NCBI RefSeq assembly: GCF_007995095.1
Contig: NZ_VOPY01000001.1
Location: 273,001-337,000 of the forward strand
DNA from: Flavisphingopyxis soli
GTDB lineage: Bacteria > Pseudomonadota > Alphaproteobacteria > Sphingomonadales > Sphingomonadaceae
Direction: 5' to 3'
DNA length: 64,000 bases
The notes beneath the pieces are model-generated. The model was not told the DNA's origin. It searched no databases and was given only the letters and a program-made list of their open reading frames with translations. A program made the position numbers and the translations under genes. This document shows positions 51,553 to 60,682 of the stretch, one piece after another. The first letter of the stretch is position 1. Each line of letters starts with the position of its first letter.

Positions 51553-52239
51553 ATGTCCCCGTTGCGCGCATTTGCTCTTTCGTTTGCCCAATTGGGTGAT
51601 CCTGCCCTGCTCAAGACGCTCGCCAAGGCCGCGGTGCTGACGCTCGCAATCTTCGTCGCGATCGGCGGACTACTGTGGTTGGCGCTCGGCTGGACACTCG
51701 CCGCGACAGGCTATGCGCTCGACAGTGGATTGCTTGCCGCGCTGTCGGTGCTGATCGCGATCCTGCTCGGCTGGTTCCTGTTCCGCGCGGTGGCGATGGC
51801 GGTCCTCGGCGCGCTTGCAGACGACGTCGTCGAGGCGGTCGAGCGTCGCCATTATCCCGAACAGGCGGCAGTGGCGCTGCCCGTTCCGTTCGCCAAGGGG
51901 CTCGGCATCGGGCTCCATTCGGCTGGCCGGACCATCGGCTACAACATGCTCGCGCTGCCGCTCTATGCCGTCCTCGTCGCAACGGGCGTTGGCTGGTTGA
52001 TCGCAGCCCTCGGGGTCAACGCACTGCTGCTCGGCCGCGACCTTTCCGAGATGGTCACCGCGCGCCATCCGACACTTGTCCTGCCGTCGCGCGGTCGCCG
52101 CGCGATCCTCGGCCTGCCGGTCGCCGCGCTGTTCATGGTGCCCGTCGCCAATCTGTTGGCCCCCGTGCTCGGTGCGGCTATGGCGGTCCACATGATCCAC
52201 GGGCGCAAATCTCCAGGACTTACGGAACCGGCGGCATGA
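51553..52239 (+). CDS. EI24/CysZ-like membrane protein
   Basis: A 228-residue membrane protein with four to five predicted helices. The N-terminal FALSFAQLGDPALLKTLAKA segment before the first helix, the central VVEAVERRHYPEQ loop and the KGLGIGLHSAGRTIGYNMLALPLYA segment match the EI24-domain family, which includes the CysZ sulfate permeases of gammaproteobacteria. Transport of sulfate is not shown here; no cys genes are near. I chose the ATG at 51553; the upstream in-frame ATG at 51442 adds unlike sequence. It overlaps the downstream lipoprotein gene by four bases. Confidence 0.83.
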   Translation: MSPLRAFALSFAQLGDPALLKTLAKAAVLTLAIFVAIGGLLWLALGWTLAATGYALDSGLLAALSVLIAILLGWFLFRAVAMAVLGALADDVVEAVERRHYPEQAAVALPVPFAKGLGIGLHSAGRTIGYNMLALPLYAVLVATGVGWLIAALGVNALLLGRDLSEMVTARHPTLVLPSRGRRAILGLPVAALFMVPVANLLAPVLGAAMAVHMIHGRKSPGLTEPAA

Positions 52240-52607
52240 AACGCGCAACCGCTGTGCTCGCCCTCGCTACGCTCGCCTTGTCGGGGTGCGTCTCGCGCGG
52301 CGCGGCTGTCGCGGCTCCCGCGGTCCGCCCGGCAAGCCCGACACCGCGGCTCAATGTGGCGGGGCTCGAAAACATCATCGGCGCGACACGCAGTGCCTTG
52401 ATCGCGGCGCTCGGTCAGCCGCGCCTCGACATTGTTGAGGGGGCCGCGCGCAAGCTGCAGTTTACCGGAGAGGCATGCGTTTTCGATGCCTATCTCTACC
52501 CGCCCCGTCGCGGCGCCGAGCCCGTCGTCACCTATGTCGATGCGCGCCTGCCGACTGGCGAGGACACCGATCGTGCGCGCTGTGCCGCCGCGCTCGAGGT
52601 TCGCTAG
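52236..52607 (+). CDS. Small lipoprotein of unknown function
   Basis: A 123-residue protein with a signal peptide MKRATAVLALATLALSGC (lipobox LSGC, Cys18). After a short Ala/Pro-rich linker the LNVAGLENIIGATRSALIAALGQPRLD stretch resembles the first helices of SmpA/BamE-like domains, and ARKLQFTGEACVFDAYLYPP a following strand pair. That similarity is slight and is inference only. Two cysteines (CVF and CAAALE) could form a disulfide. It is translationally coupled to the CysZ-like membrane protein (52236-52239), so the two may act together in the envelope. Confidence 0.75.
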   Translation: MKRATAVLALATLALSGCVSRGAAVAAPAVRPASPTPRLNVAGLENIIGATRSALIAALGQPRLDIVEGAARKLQFTGEACVFDAYLYPPRRGAEPVVTYVDARLPTGEDTDRARCAAALEVR

Positions 52608-52635
52608 ACGCCGCCTGGGGACGACCCGCCTTCGG

Positions 52636-53709
52636 CTACGCGACCAGTTCCTGCAACGCCCAGCGCGCCGCCTCTGCCACGGCTGCATCGTCATCCTGGC
52701 ACAATGACGTCAGCACCGGGATCAGCGCGGCGTCGCCCGAATTACCCGCCGCGATCGCGCAGTTGCGCACCATGCGATGGCGTCCGATCCGCTTGATCGG
52801 TGACCCGGCAAAGACCTCGCGAAACCCCGCATCGTCGAGTGCGAGCAGATCGGCGAGGCGCGGCGCGGCAAGCTCGGCGCGCGCAGCAAAGGCGATGTTC
52901 GCCGCGGCACTGTCGGCGAACTTGTTCCACGGACAGACCGCGAGGCAATCGTCGCAGCCATAGATGCGGTTGCCGATCGGCTTGCGGAACTCGATCGGGA
53001 TCGGGCCTTTGTGTTCGATCGTCAGATACGAGATGCAGCGCCGCGCATCGACTCGATAGGGGGCAGGAAAGGCGTCGGTCGGGCAGGCGCGCTGGCACGC
53101 GTCGCAACTGCCACAGAGATCTCTCCCCGGGGTCGCCGGCGCCAGTTCGAGCGTCGTGTAGATCGCGCCGAGGAACAGCCAGCTGCCGTCGGAGCGGCTG
53201 ACGAGATTGCTGTGCTTGCCCTGCCAGCCGAGCCCGGCGGCTTCGGCGAGCGGCTTTTCCATCACCGGCGCGGTATCGACGAACACCTTGACGTCAGTAT
53301 CTACGCCGGTCTCCGCGACGATCCATCGCGCCAATGATTTCAACGACTTCTTGACGACGTCATGATAATCCTTGCCGCGCGCATAGACCGAAATCCGGCC
53401 GCGGACGGGATGGGCCTCAAGCGCCAGCGGGTCGCCGTCGGGCGCATAGCTCATGCCGAGCGCGATGACCGATCGCGCTTCTGGCCACAGCCCCGTTGGG
53501 CTGCCACGTTGCGCGGCGCGACTTTCCATCCAGATCATGTCGCCGTGCATGCCCTGGGCGAGCCATTCGTTGAGCCGCGCGGCACTGCGCGGCGCGGCAT
53601 CGGCCCGCGCAATGCCGCATGCGGCAAAGCCCAGCGCGCGTGCCTCGGCAGCGATCCTGGCTTCGAGGCTGGTCGGCGAATCGCGGCCGGGAGGCGGTCT
53701 GTCTGCCAT
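52636..53709 (-). CDS. queG: Epoxyqueuosine reductase QueG
   Basis: A 357-residue cobalamin-dependent iron-sulfur enzyme. The N-terminal [21 protein letters not shown] and [12 protein letters not shown] segments, [24 protein letters not shown] near residue 160, and two 4Fe-4S motifs ([15 protein letters not shown] near 198 and [13 protein letters not shown] near 248) are visible. A HEAT-like C-terminus is included. It reduces epoxyqueuosine to queuosine, the last step of tRNA wobble modification. I chose the ATG at 53709 by family length. It faces the lipoprotein gene and is divergent from the ABC exporter. Confidence 0.95.
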   Translation of the reverse strand: MADRPPPGRDSPTSLEARIAAEARALGFAACGIARADAAPRSAARLNEWLAQGMHGDMIWMESRAAQRGSPTGLWPEARSVIALGMSYAPDGDPLALEAHPVRGRISVYARGKDYHDVVKKSLKSLARWIVAETGVDTDVKVFVDTAPVMEKPLAEAAGLGWQGKHSNLVSRSDGSWLFLGAIYTTLELAPATPGRDLCGSCDACQRACPTDAFPAPYRVDARRCISYLTIEHKGPIPIEFRKPIGNRIYGCDDCLAVCPWNKFADSAAANIAFAARAELAAPRLADLLALDDAGFREVFAGSPIKRIGRHRMVRNCAIAAGNSGDAALIPVLTSLCQDDDAAVAEAARWALQELVA

Positions 53710-53782
53710 AATCGAATCGCGCCTTGCCACGGACGCGGCGGGCTGGCTATCTCCACGGCGAACTCGCGAACGGGGAACGGTT

Positions 53783-54715
53783 TTGGCGTCAACGGTTATC
53801 GAGGCGAGTGGCCTCGTCAAATATTTCGGCGATTTTCGCGCCGTTGACGGCATCGACATCTCGGTACCGCAAGGATCGGTCTACGGCATTCTCGGCCCCA
53901 ATGGCGCCGGCAAGACGACGACGATCCGCATGCTGCTCGGCATCATCGATCCCGACGAGGGGACGCGCTCGCTGCTCGGCTCGGCCAACCCGCGCAGCGT
54001 CTCGGATCGCGTCGGCTATCTGCCCGAGGAGCGCGGCCTCTATCCCGGCATGAAGGCGTGCGAGGTCATCGCCTTCATGGGCGCGCTGCGTGGGCTCGAC
54101 TGGTCGGCGGGGCGCAAGCGCGGTGCCGAGATGATGGAGCAGGTCGGCCTGTCCCGCGTCGTCGATGAAAAGATCCGCAAGATGTCGAAGGGCATGGCGC
54201 AGATGGTGCAACTGATCGGATCGATCGTCCACCGACCCGAGCTGATCGTCCTCGACGAGCCGTTTTCGGGTCTCGACCCGGTCAACCAGGGGCGGCTCGA
54301 GGCGTTGATCGGAGAAGAGCGCGCGCGCGGCGCGACGATTGTCTTTTCGACCCATGTCATGGCGCACGCCGAGCGATTGTGCGATCGCCTCGCGATCATC
54401 GCCGGGGCCAAGCGCCGCTTCGAAGGCACGGTCGACGAAGCGCGCGGCCAGTTGCCGCTCGAAGTGCGCTATACTCCGGGCGATGGCGCGGCCCGGCTCG
54501 ACGGCTTGCTGCCCGCCGAGGCGACGCGGCGCGGGGATAGCTTCCGCTTCCCGATCGAGGACCATGCGGTTGCCGCCTGGCTGACACGGCTCGTCGACAG
54601 CGGCCACGGTGTCGCCTCGCTGTCGATCGAACGGCCGGGACTTCACGATGCCTTCGTCCACATCGTCGGCAGCGACGCGGTGCGCGATGACGCCGCAATG
54701 GGAGACGCCAAATGA
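53783..54715 (+). CDS. ABC transporter ATP-binding protein (NatA/ABC-2 type)
   Basis: A 310-residue ABC ATPase. Walker A is [10 protein letters not shown] near residue 42, the Q-loop is in [12 protein letters not shown] near 88, the signature is [11 protein letters not shown] near 136 and Walker B is [13 protein letters not shown] near 157; the switch His is in [11 protein letters not shown]-terminal extension after about 220 (ABC-2-associated DUF4162-like) is present. The start is a TTG at 53783 behind GGGGAA, because the first strand [15 protein letters not shown] begins right after it and no ATG precedes. It is coupled to the permease by a 4-bp overlap. Confidence 0.92.
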   Translation: MASTVIEASGLVKYFGDFRAVDGIDISVPQGSVYGILGPNGAGKTTTIRMLLGIIDPDEGTRSLLGSANPRSVSDRVGYLPEERGLYPGMKACEVIAFMGALRGLDWSAGRKRGAEMMEQVGLSRVVDEKIRKMSKGMAQMVQLIGSIVHRPELIVLDEPFSGLDPVNQGRLEALIGEERARGATIVFSTHVMAHAERLCDRLAIIAGAKRRFEGTVDEARGQLPLEVRYTPGDGAARLDGLLPAEATRRGDSFRFPIEDHAVAAWLTRLVDSGHGVASLSIERPGLHDAFVHIVGSDAVRDDAAMGDAK

Positions 54716-55974
54716 GCTCGGGCCTGCGGCAGACCTTCGTCATCGCGCGGCGCGACTTTCTGTCGATCGTCGCCACGCCGACCTTCCTCCTGTTCCTCCT
54801 CGCGCCGCTGTTCATGCTCGGCTTCGGGTTGGTCGGCGGCCTCGGCGCGAGCGCGCTCGACGGCGACGGCAGCGACAATATCGTCATCGCGGTCGTCTCG
54901 CCTGCCGATGCCGCGCTGCTCCACGCCGCCGATGCTCAGATGCATCGCGACTATCCCGGCAAATCGGGCATCTACCGCCTCGAAACCGTTGTGGCCGGCG
55001 CCAACCCGGAAAAACAGGCGCGGATATTGGCGAAGAAGGACGACAAGAACGTTTATTCGGCGCTTTTCGGGACCCTCGAAAGGCCCGTCATTATCGAACA
55101 GAATGAGGGCGGGCTGTCGGGTCGCTATCTTGCGAGCCTGGCAGAGATGGCGGTTCGTGCGAAAGCTGATGGCTCTATGCGGCCGCTCGTCCAGCCCGAG
55201 TACCAGGACCTCGGCAGCGGGGCGAATGTCGGCGTGACGCGCAAGGCGCTCGGGTTCGGCGCGACCTTCATCATCTTCATGCTGACGCTGCTCACCGCGG
55301 GCCAGACGGTCAGCACGCTGGCCGAGGAAAAGGCCAACAAGGTGATCGAGATCCTCGCCGCCGCCGCGCCGCTCGAATCGATCTTTGCCGGCAAGGTCGT
55401 CGCGATGCTCGGCGTCGCGGTGCTGTTCATCAGCTTCTGGCTGGTCGTCGGCATCGCCGGATCGCTCGCCGCTGTAGCCATATTCGCCGACCAGGCGAGC
55501 CTCGCTGCGACCTCGGCAGCGGGCAGTGCGGGCGCGTTCAACCTCGCCGATTTCGCCCCCGCGATCGGCTTTCCCGCGTTCCTCGGCCTCGGCGTGATCT
55601 ATTTCCTGCTCGCCTTCCTGCTGCTCGGCTCGGTGTTTCTCGGCATCGGTGCGCTCGCCTCTTCGATGCGCGAAATCCAGATGCTGTCACTGCCGATCAC
55701 GATCTTCCAGGTCGCGATGTTCGGTCTCGGCTCGGCGGCGGCGAACAACCCGGGCACGACACTCGCGACGGTGGCGCAGATCATCCCGTTCAGCTCGCCC
55801 TTCGCAATGGCCGCGCGCGGCGCCACCGATCCGGCCATCTGGCCGCACCTGATCGCGATCGTCTGGCAGGGCCTGTGGGTCGCACTCGTGCTGTGGCTGG
55901 CGGTCAAGCTGTTCCGCTTTGGCGTGCTCAAGTCGGGCCCCGGCTGGCGGCTGTTCCGCAAGCGGACGCGCTGA
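54712..55974 (+). CDS. ABC transporter permease (NatB/YhaP-like)
   Basis: A 420-residue permease with one N-terminal helix (about 20-45), a soluble extracytoplasmic domain (about 50-185) and five to six C-terminal helices (from about 185). The TLLTAGQTVSTLAEEKANKVIEIL segment near 195 and the ALASSMREIQMLSLPITIFQV segment near 315 are typical of the NatB/ABC-2_trans_3 exporters. With the preceding ATPase it forms a homodimeric exporter; the substrate (Na+, drug or other) is unknown. Overlapping start (54712) couples its translation to the ATPase. Confidence 0.9.
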   Translation: MSSGLRQTFVIARRDFLSIVATPTFLLFLLAPLFMLGFGLVGGLGASALDGDGSDNIVIAVVSPADAALLHAADAQMHRDYPGKSGIYRLETVVAGANPEKQARILAKKDDKNVYSALFGTLERPVIIEQNEGGLSGRYLASLAEMAVRAKADGSMRPLVQPEYQDLGSGANVGVTRKALGFGATFIIFMLTLLTAGQTVSTLAEEKANKVIEILAAAAPLESIFAGKVVAMLGVAVLFISFWLVVGIAGSLAAVAIFADQASLAATSAAGSAGAFNLADFAPAIGFPAFLGLGVIYFLLAFLLLGSVFLGIGALASSMREIQMLSLPITIFQVAMFGLGSAAANNPGTTLATVAQIIPFSSPFAMAARGATDPAIWPHLIAIVWQGLWVALVLWLAVKLFRFGVLKSGPGWRLFRKRTR

Positions 55975-56043
55975 CCGGCCTGCATCCGTTTTCGAAATGC
56001 GTTCGTAGCTCGGGCTGATGAACGCACCACCAAAGGATTCGCC

Positions 56044-56517
56044 ATGAAACTCGACCGCAGGACAGTCATTACCGGCGCCGCAGCCTCGATGCTGTTTGCC
56101 GCCTGCGCCAAGCCGGCAGCGGCGAAGACCTATCCCTATGCGCTGAGCGATGCGGCGTGGCGCAAGAAGCTGAGCCCCGAGGCGTATCGCGTGTTGCGCC
56201 AGGCGGCGACCGAACGCCCCTATTCAAGTCCGCTCAACGACGAGCATCGCGCCGGGACCTTCGCCTGCGCTGGCTGCGCCAATCCGCTCTATTCGTCGAA
56301 GACCAAGTTCGAAAGCGGCACCGGCTGGCCGAGTTTCTATGCGCCGCTCAAGGGCGCCATCGGCACCGCAACCGATCGCAAGCTCGGCTTTTCGCGCACC
56401 GAGGTGCATTGCGCGCGCTGCGGCGGGCATCTCGGCCATGTCTTTGACGACGGACCCAGGCCGACCGGCAAGCGCTATTGCATGAACGGCGCGGCGATGG
56501 ACTTCCGGTCCGCCTGA
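56044..56517 (+). CDS. msrB: Peptide-methionine (R)-S-oxide reductase, exported form
   Basis: A 157-residue MsrB. The catalytic domain has the SGTGWPSFYAP motif near residue 96, zinc-binding CAGC (near 76) and CARC (near 121) pairs, GHLGHVFDDGPRPTG and the catalytic Cys in RYCMNGAAM near 148. The N-terminus has twin arginines (DRRTVIT) followed by a hydrophobic stretch and AACAK, so it looks like a Tat-exported or lipoprotein-anchored enzyme. It repairs oxidised methionines in envelope proteins. It lies after the ABC exporter genes with a 69-bp gap. Confidence 0.94.
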   Translation: MKLDRRTVITGAAASMLFAACAKPAAAKTYPYALSDAAWRKKLSPEAYRVLRQAATERPYSSPLNDEHRAGTFACAGCANPLYSSKTKFESGTGWPSFYAPLKGAIGTATDRKLGFSRTEVHCARCGGHLGHVFDDGPRPTGKRYCMNGAAMDFRSA

Positions 56518-56523
56518 TCGCGC

Positions 56524-58356
56524 TCAATCGGCGTTGCGGCGTCCGGGATGGCGCACACGATAGATGCTGATCCGGCTGTCGCCCGGCGGCTGGATCGCCT
56601 CGAGCCAGTCGGGCACCTTGCCGCGATAGAGATCGGCGGCGAGGCCGTCGTGGCTCATGTACCGGAAATTGTAGAATTCGGGCGCGTTCTGGCAGGCCGC
56701 GAGATACCGCGCGCCCGATGCTTCGATCACCTTGCGCGCTTCGCTCTGCGGTAACAGATAGCCGTCGATCACCTCACGCATCGCCCGCTGGTTGCGATGA
56801 TGGCCGGTCGCGACGACGCTGTGCGGCGAATAGGCGAGGAGGAACGGGCTGACATCGAGCGGCGCGAACAGCAGCGCCGGCGGCAACGCGCGCAGCTGGT
56901 CAAGCGAGCCGCCATCGAGGCACGACACAACGCGTTTCAGCGTTGGGTCGGGCTTTGCCGCGACCGTGACGGCGGTATCCGGTTTGCCCGCCGAAAGGAA
57001 AACCATCGCGACCCAGTTGACGATCAAGGGGGCCATGGCGAGCACCGCCAGCGTCGCGGCGACGCGAATGATCGGCGATCCCAGCTGGCGCGCCTTGTGG
57101 CCCAGCATGACGATCAGCCAGGCAATGCCGGGAATCGCATAGATATGCGCGACCGACATCGTCCGGAACACCATGACCGCGATCGCGGTGCCGCCGATCA
57201 GTGCGAACAGCGTCGTCCGCCAGCGGTGCCTTGAGGCTTCGTCCTCGGCCCGAACCCACGCCCATATCGTCCCGCCCAGCGCGACAATCACCGGACCGAA
57301 CAGGTGCAACTGGCGCAGCTGCGACTGGTCCCAGATCGGCAGGCCTTCCTTGACGTTCTGATACCAGAGCAGCCGGACTTTCGGGTCGAGCGCTTCGAAC
57401 GGGCCGGCGAAGCACGACGCGTCGGACAGGCCAAAGGCAATCAGCCCCGCGATGCCGCCGATCGCGAGGATCGCCATGCGATGGATCGGGCGCGCATCGC
57501 CGAACACGCGCCACGCGATCGCGGTTGCCGCGGCCAGCGCGCACAGTGCCGAGGTGTAGGGCAGCGACAGCGCGTCGCAATAGCTCGCGCCGAGCGTCCA
57601 GGGACCCTTGGTGATCGAGACAAGCAGGACCGATGCGACGGCAAGCGCCGCGCAATAGGCCAGGAAGCGCGGCCCGCTGCGCCGGTCGAGGATCCAGTCG
57701 ACGGCAAAGATCGCCCCGAACACGAGCATGAATGCCGCGCCCTCGATCGAGATGCTGAGGTAGTTGGCCATGAACAGGCCGGCCATCGCGCCGCTCGTCG
57801 CGCTCGGCTTGCGCACCGCAAAGCCCATCACGACGACCGCGAGAATGATCTGCCAGCTGTGATGGTCGATCCGCATCGGGGCGAACTGGAACAGCATCGT
57901 CGATGATGTCGCGAGGACAATCAGCCCGACATGCGTCAGCGGGCGCGAGCCATATGTCGACAACCACATTTTCACCGCGAAAAAGAGCAGGCCGAGCAGC
58001 GCCATCGGATAGAGCGCCATGACGAAGCGTTCGGCGACCGGCTGTTCGACGAACAGCATCAGGGTGCGGATGCTGAGCGCGATCGGCAGATCGATCAGCC
58101 GCGACCAGTGCATCATCCCGCCGGCAGGAGGATTGATCCGGTATTGCGTCGTGTCGAACCAGCTCTGCCCGGCCATCAGGTCGCGGACCTGGACGAGGCG
58201 CAGCGCGTCGTCGCCGTCGAACACCTTGAGCGCGGCGATCGCCAGCCGGTATTCGTACAGCATCAGTCCGGCAACGATGATCCAGCACGCCAGCGCGGTC
58301 CAGCGCGGATGAATACGCACCAGCGGGTTGTAAGGCTCGCGTGCCGCGCCGCTCAT
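56524..58356 (-). CDS. GT-C fold glycosyltransferase-like membrane protein
   Basis: A 610-residue membrane protein with about 11-13 predicted helices and a C-terminal soluble domain of roughly 130 residues. An early FDGDDALRLVQVRDLMAGQSWFD stretch in the first loop resembles the acidic DxD-type motif of GT-C enzymes (STT3/PMT-like), which use polyprenyl-linked sugars. MMHWSRLIDLP and IDHHSWQ are further conserved-looking loop motifs. The donor and acceptor are unknown. It overlaps gtrA by four bases (58353-58356), and a flavoprotein resembling UDP-galactopyranose mutase leads the operon, so a surface-glycan modification is inferred. Confidence 0.72.
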   Translation of the reverse strand: MSGAAREPYNPLVRIHPRWTALACWIIVAGLMLYEYRLAIAALKVFDGDDALRLVQVRDLMAGQSWFDTTQYRINPPAGGMMHWSRLIDLPIALSIRTLMLFVEQPVAERFVMALYPMALLGLLFFAVKMWLSTYGSRPLTHVGLIVLATSSTMLFQFAPMRIDHHSWQIILAVVVMGFAVRKPSATSGAMAGLFMANYLSISIEGAAFMLVFGAIFAVDWILDRRSGPRFLAYCAALAVASVLLVSITKGPWTLGASYCDALSLPYTSALCALAAATAIAWRVFGDARPIHRMAILAIGGIAGLIAFGLSDASCFAGPFEALDPKVRLLWYQNVKEGLPIWDQSQLRQLHLFGPVIVALGGTIWAWVRAEDEASRHRWRTTLFALIGGTAIAVMVFRTMSVAHIYAIPGIAWLIVMLGHKARQLGSPIIRVAATLAVLAMAPLIVNWVAMVFLSAGKPDTAVTVAAKPDPTLKRVVSCLDGGSLDQLRALPPALLFAPLDVSPFLLAYSPHSVVATGHHRNQRAMREVIDGYLLPQSEARKVIEASGARYLAACQNAPEFYNFRYMSHDGLAADLYRGKVPDWLEAIQPPGDSRISIYRVRHPGRRNAD

Positions 58357-58754
58357 GGCCGAAAGACGATCCGCTTGCGCAACAGATAGGTTGCCTGGAA
58401 GCTGACCAGGATCGCGATTCCCTTGGCCAGCCGCGGGTCGAACCCGGCGAGCTCGCCGACCCCGACGATGCCGACGGTCAGCGCGAGACCGGCGAGCGCC
58501 GAGGCGAGGAACAGCATTTTCTGTTTGTGGCGCAACCGGCCGACGGTTGCGGTCTGGCCGGCGAAGACGACGCGGCTCGAGATCAGCCAGTGGATCAGGA
58601 TGCCGAAAATGTACCCGAGTGCCGCAGCCGAGGTCGCAGTCAGCCAGCGCAGCAGCAACAGGAACAGCCCGGTATCGGCGCCCAGCGCGACGACGCTCGC
58701 GCCGAGGTAGCGCATATAGGTCCAGCGATGGAAATCGAGCAGTCCGTGTTTCAT
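58353..58754 (-). CDS. GtrA family membrane protein
   Basis: A 133-residue protein with four predicted helices (about 14-34, 38-58, 75-96, 100-120). FHRWTYMRYLGASVVALGADTGLFLLLL at the start and the final ATYLLRKRIVFRP follow the GtrA pattern, proteins thought to flip undecaprenyl-phosphate-linked sugars. I chose the ATG at 58754 by family length. It is 13 bp after the flavoprotein gene and overlaps the GT-C-like gene, so the three are one operon. Confidence 0.9.
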   Translation of the reverse strand: MKHGLLDFHRWTYMRYLGASVVALGADTGLFLLLLRWLTATSAAALGYIFGILIHWLISSRVVFAGQTATVGRLRHKQKMLFLASALAGLALTVGIVGVGELAGFDPRLAKGIAILVSFQATYLLRKRIVFRP

Positions 58755-58767
58755 TGCCCGACCCCGA

Positions 58768-60315
58768 TCACGCAGCGCGGTCGCTATCGTCGGGCGCGAT
58801 CCGCCCGGGCACGTCGCGAACCGATTCGAGCGCTGCCTTGATCCCCGCCGCGTCGTCGTCGGCGCCCTCTTCGCCCGCCTCGTGATATTCGGCGTCCTCG
58901 TTGACCTGCCAGATGTCATAGATGCGGCTGCCGGCGACGATATTCTCGACCGTCAGCATCGCGGTCATCATCGCGTGGTCCTGGTTGTTGTACCGGTGCA
59001 TGCCGTTGCGCCCGACGAGGTGGAGGTTCGGATGGCTCGCCTCGAGCTCGCGGCGCAGAGCATCGACATTGGCGGCATAATCGTCGTCATAGACCGGATA
59101 GGCCTTTTCCTGCCGGACGACCGCGCCGCCAACGACATCGGCGGGATCGCACAGGCCAAGGATCGCCATCTCGCTCTTGGCGAGGTCGATCAGGTCGGCA
59201 TCGGCCCTCGACCACAGGCCGTCGCCCTCGAAACAGAAATATTCGAGGCCGACGCAGGCGAGGCTGGGATCGGGGACCATTTCGGGCGACCAGCTGCGGA
59301 AATTCTGCACCCGGCCCACCTTGACCTTCGAATCGTGGATATAGATCCAGTTGTCGGGGAACAGGTCGTCCGAGCGGATCATCAGCGCGACGGTCAGAAA
59401 GTCGCGATATCTGAGCTCGCGCGCGTTGACGTCGGTGGCGGGCTTCGGATCGAGCCGAGCCGACAGTTCGCGCATCGGCGCCGAGCTGATGACGTGCTTG
59501 GCCGCGATCGCAACGTCGCTGCCGTCGGCCTTGGTCGCGATCACCTGCCAGTTGCCATCGCCGTCTTCGCCCAGCTGCTTGAGCGCATGGCCCATCAGCA
59601 CGCGGTTGCCGCCCGCAACGACATGATCGCGCGCCGCGTCCCACATCATCCCGGGGCCGAGCCGCGGATAGCGGAAGCTTTCGAGCAGCGTCTTGGTGGC
59701 CATGCCGTCATTGGGTTTCTTGTTGAGCCCGAGGCTGCGCTTGAGCCCGTCGGTTACCGCGCTCCACAGGCTCAGCCCCTTGATCCGCTGCGCCGCCCAG
59801 TCGGCCGACATCTCGTCGCAGGGCATGCCCCAGACCTTTTCGGTATAGGTCTTGAAGAAGATCGAATAGAGTTTGCGGCCGAACTGGTTGATCGTCCAGT
59901 CCTCGAAACTGCGGACATTCCTGTTGGGCAGGACTTTCGCCTTGGCATAGCTTGCCATGCACAGCGTCGACCGCCAGATGCCGAGGTTCCACAGCGCCTC
60001 GAAGGCGCGCAGCGGGTAACTGTAGAACTTGCCCTCGTAATAGATCCGGCTCATCCGCGGGCGCTGGATGAAATCGTCGGGCAGGATCTCGTTCCACAGG
60101 TCGACGACCTGTTTCGATTTCGAAAAAAATCGGTGGCCGCCGATGTCGAAGCGGAAGCCGTCATGCTCGACCGTCCGGCTGATCCCGCCGACATAGACCG
60201 GGTCCTTTTCGATGACGGTCACCGAATACCCCTTTTTGGTCAGCAGATAGGCGGCGGTAAGCCCCGCCGGACCCGCCCCGATGATCGCCACGTCGCTGGT
60301 GTAGTCGGCTTGCAT
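58768..60315 (-). CDS. FAD-dependent oxidoreductase, UDP-galactopyranose-mutase-like
   Basis: A 515-residue flavoprotein. The dinucleotide-binding GxGxxG is in VAIIGAGPAGLTAAYLLTKKG near residue 9, with VIEKDPVYVGGISRT and GFRFDIGGHRFFSKSK soon after (the latter is the hallmark of protoporphyrinogen oxidase/UDP-galactopyranose mutase-like proteins). TYTEKVWGMPCDEMSADWAAQRIKG near 155 and GLEYFCFEGDGLWSRAD near 345 recur in the NAD(P)-binding amino-oxidase group. The reaction is unknown: it might convert a sugar ring form or reduce a sugar-linked intermediate. It heads an operon with gtrA and a GT-C-like gene, so a glycan role is inferred. Confidence 0.85.
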   Translation of the reverse strand: MQADYTSDVAIIGAGPAGLTAAYLLTKKGYSVTVIEKDPVYVGGISRTVEHDGFRFDIGGHRFFSKSKQVVDLWNEILPDDFIQRPRMSRIYYEGKFYSYPLRAFEALWNLGIWRSTLCMASYAKAKVLPNRNVRSFEDWTINQFGRKLYSIFFKTYTEKVWGMPCDEMSADWAAQRIKGLSLWSAVTDGLKRSLGLNKKPNDGMATKTLLESFRYPRLGPGMMWDAARDHVVAGGNRVLMGHALKQLGEDGDGNWQVIATKADGSDVAIAAKHVISSAPMRELSARLDPKPATDVNARELRYRDFLTVALMIRSDDLFPDNWIYIHDSKVKVGRVQNFRSWSPEMVPDPSLACVGLEYFCFEGDGLWSRADADLIDLAKSEMAILGLCDPADVVGGAVVRQEKAYPVYDDDYAANVDALRRELEASHPNLHLVGRNGMHRYNNQDHAMMTAMLTVENIVAGSRIYDIWQVNEDAEYHEAGEEGADDDAAGIKAALESVRDVPGRIAPDDSDRAA

Positions 60316-60440
60316 ATGTTTCCCTGATCACGCGCGTTCGTGCCGATAGCACCGTCAACGCTGCCGGCTAATACATGGTAAAATGCGCACGACAAAGCCT
60401 AGCTTGCACGGCAAGATAATCACTCACCTACGTAATTTAG

Positions 60441-60469
60441 TTGCAAATTAACCCCCGCTGCCCCATATG
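60441..60469 (+). promoter_or_regulatory. Candidate promoter for the DEAD-box helicase
   Basis: TTGCAA (60441-60446) and CATATG (60464-60469) are 17 bases apart in an otherwise AT-poor genome, resembling an alphaproteobacterial housekeeping -35/-10 pair. Transcription would start near 60476 and give a 5' leader of about 207 bases. Confidence 0.4.
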
Positions 60470-60475
60470 CCTTCT

Positions 60476-60682
60476 CGCGCCACGGCGAGCGGAGACAATC
60501 CGCCGCAGTCCCGGCAGCGTGAGGGCGGTCCACAAGGACCTTACCCGCCCGGGACGAACAAGAGTGCACCCAGAGGCTTCCCACTTCACGCGGGGCGGTT
60601 TCGTAAAGAAACCCGCCAACGCACGCGCCCGCATTTCCGCGGGATCGCGGCACAGGCCTTTGATGAAGATTCGAAAGACATT
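60476..60682 (+). other. Long structured 5' leader of the RNA helicase gene
   Basis: No convincing protein is encoded here, although the frame is open. A hairpin GGCGGTTTC/GAAACCCGCC (60594-60617) and a CCCGC/GCGGG pair (about 60630-60645) indicate RNA structure. A leader of this length suggests cold or autogenous control of the helicase, but no known riboswitch class is recognised. Confidence 0.4.

Noticed and set aside
60467-60682. N-terminal extension of the RNA helicase from an ATG at 60467
   Set aside because: The extension is Pro/Arg/Gly-rich, overlaps the -10 region and hairpins, and DEAD-box proteins of this type begin at MTYFSDLG; treated as leader RNA.
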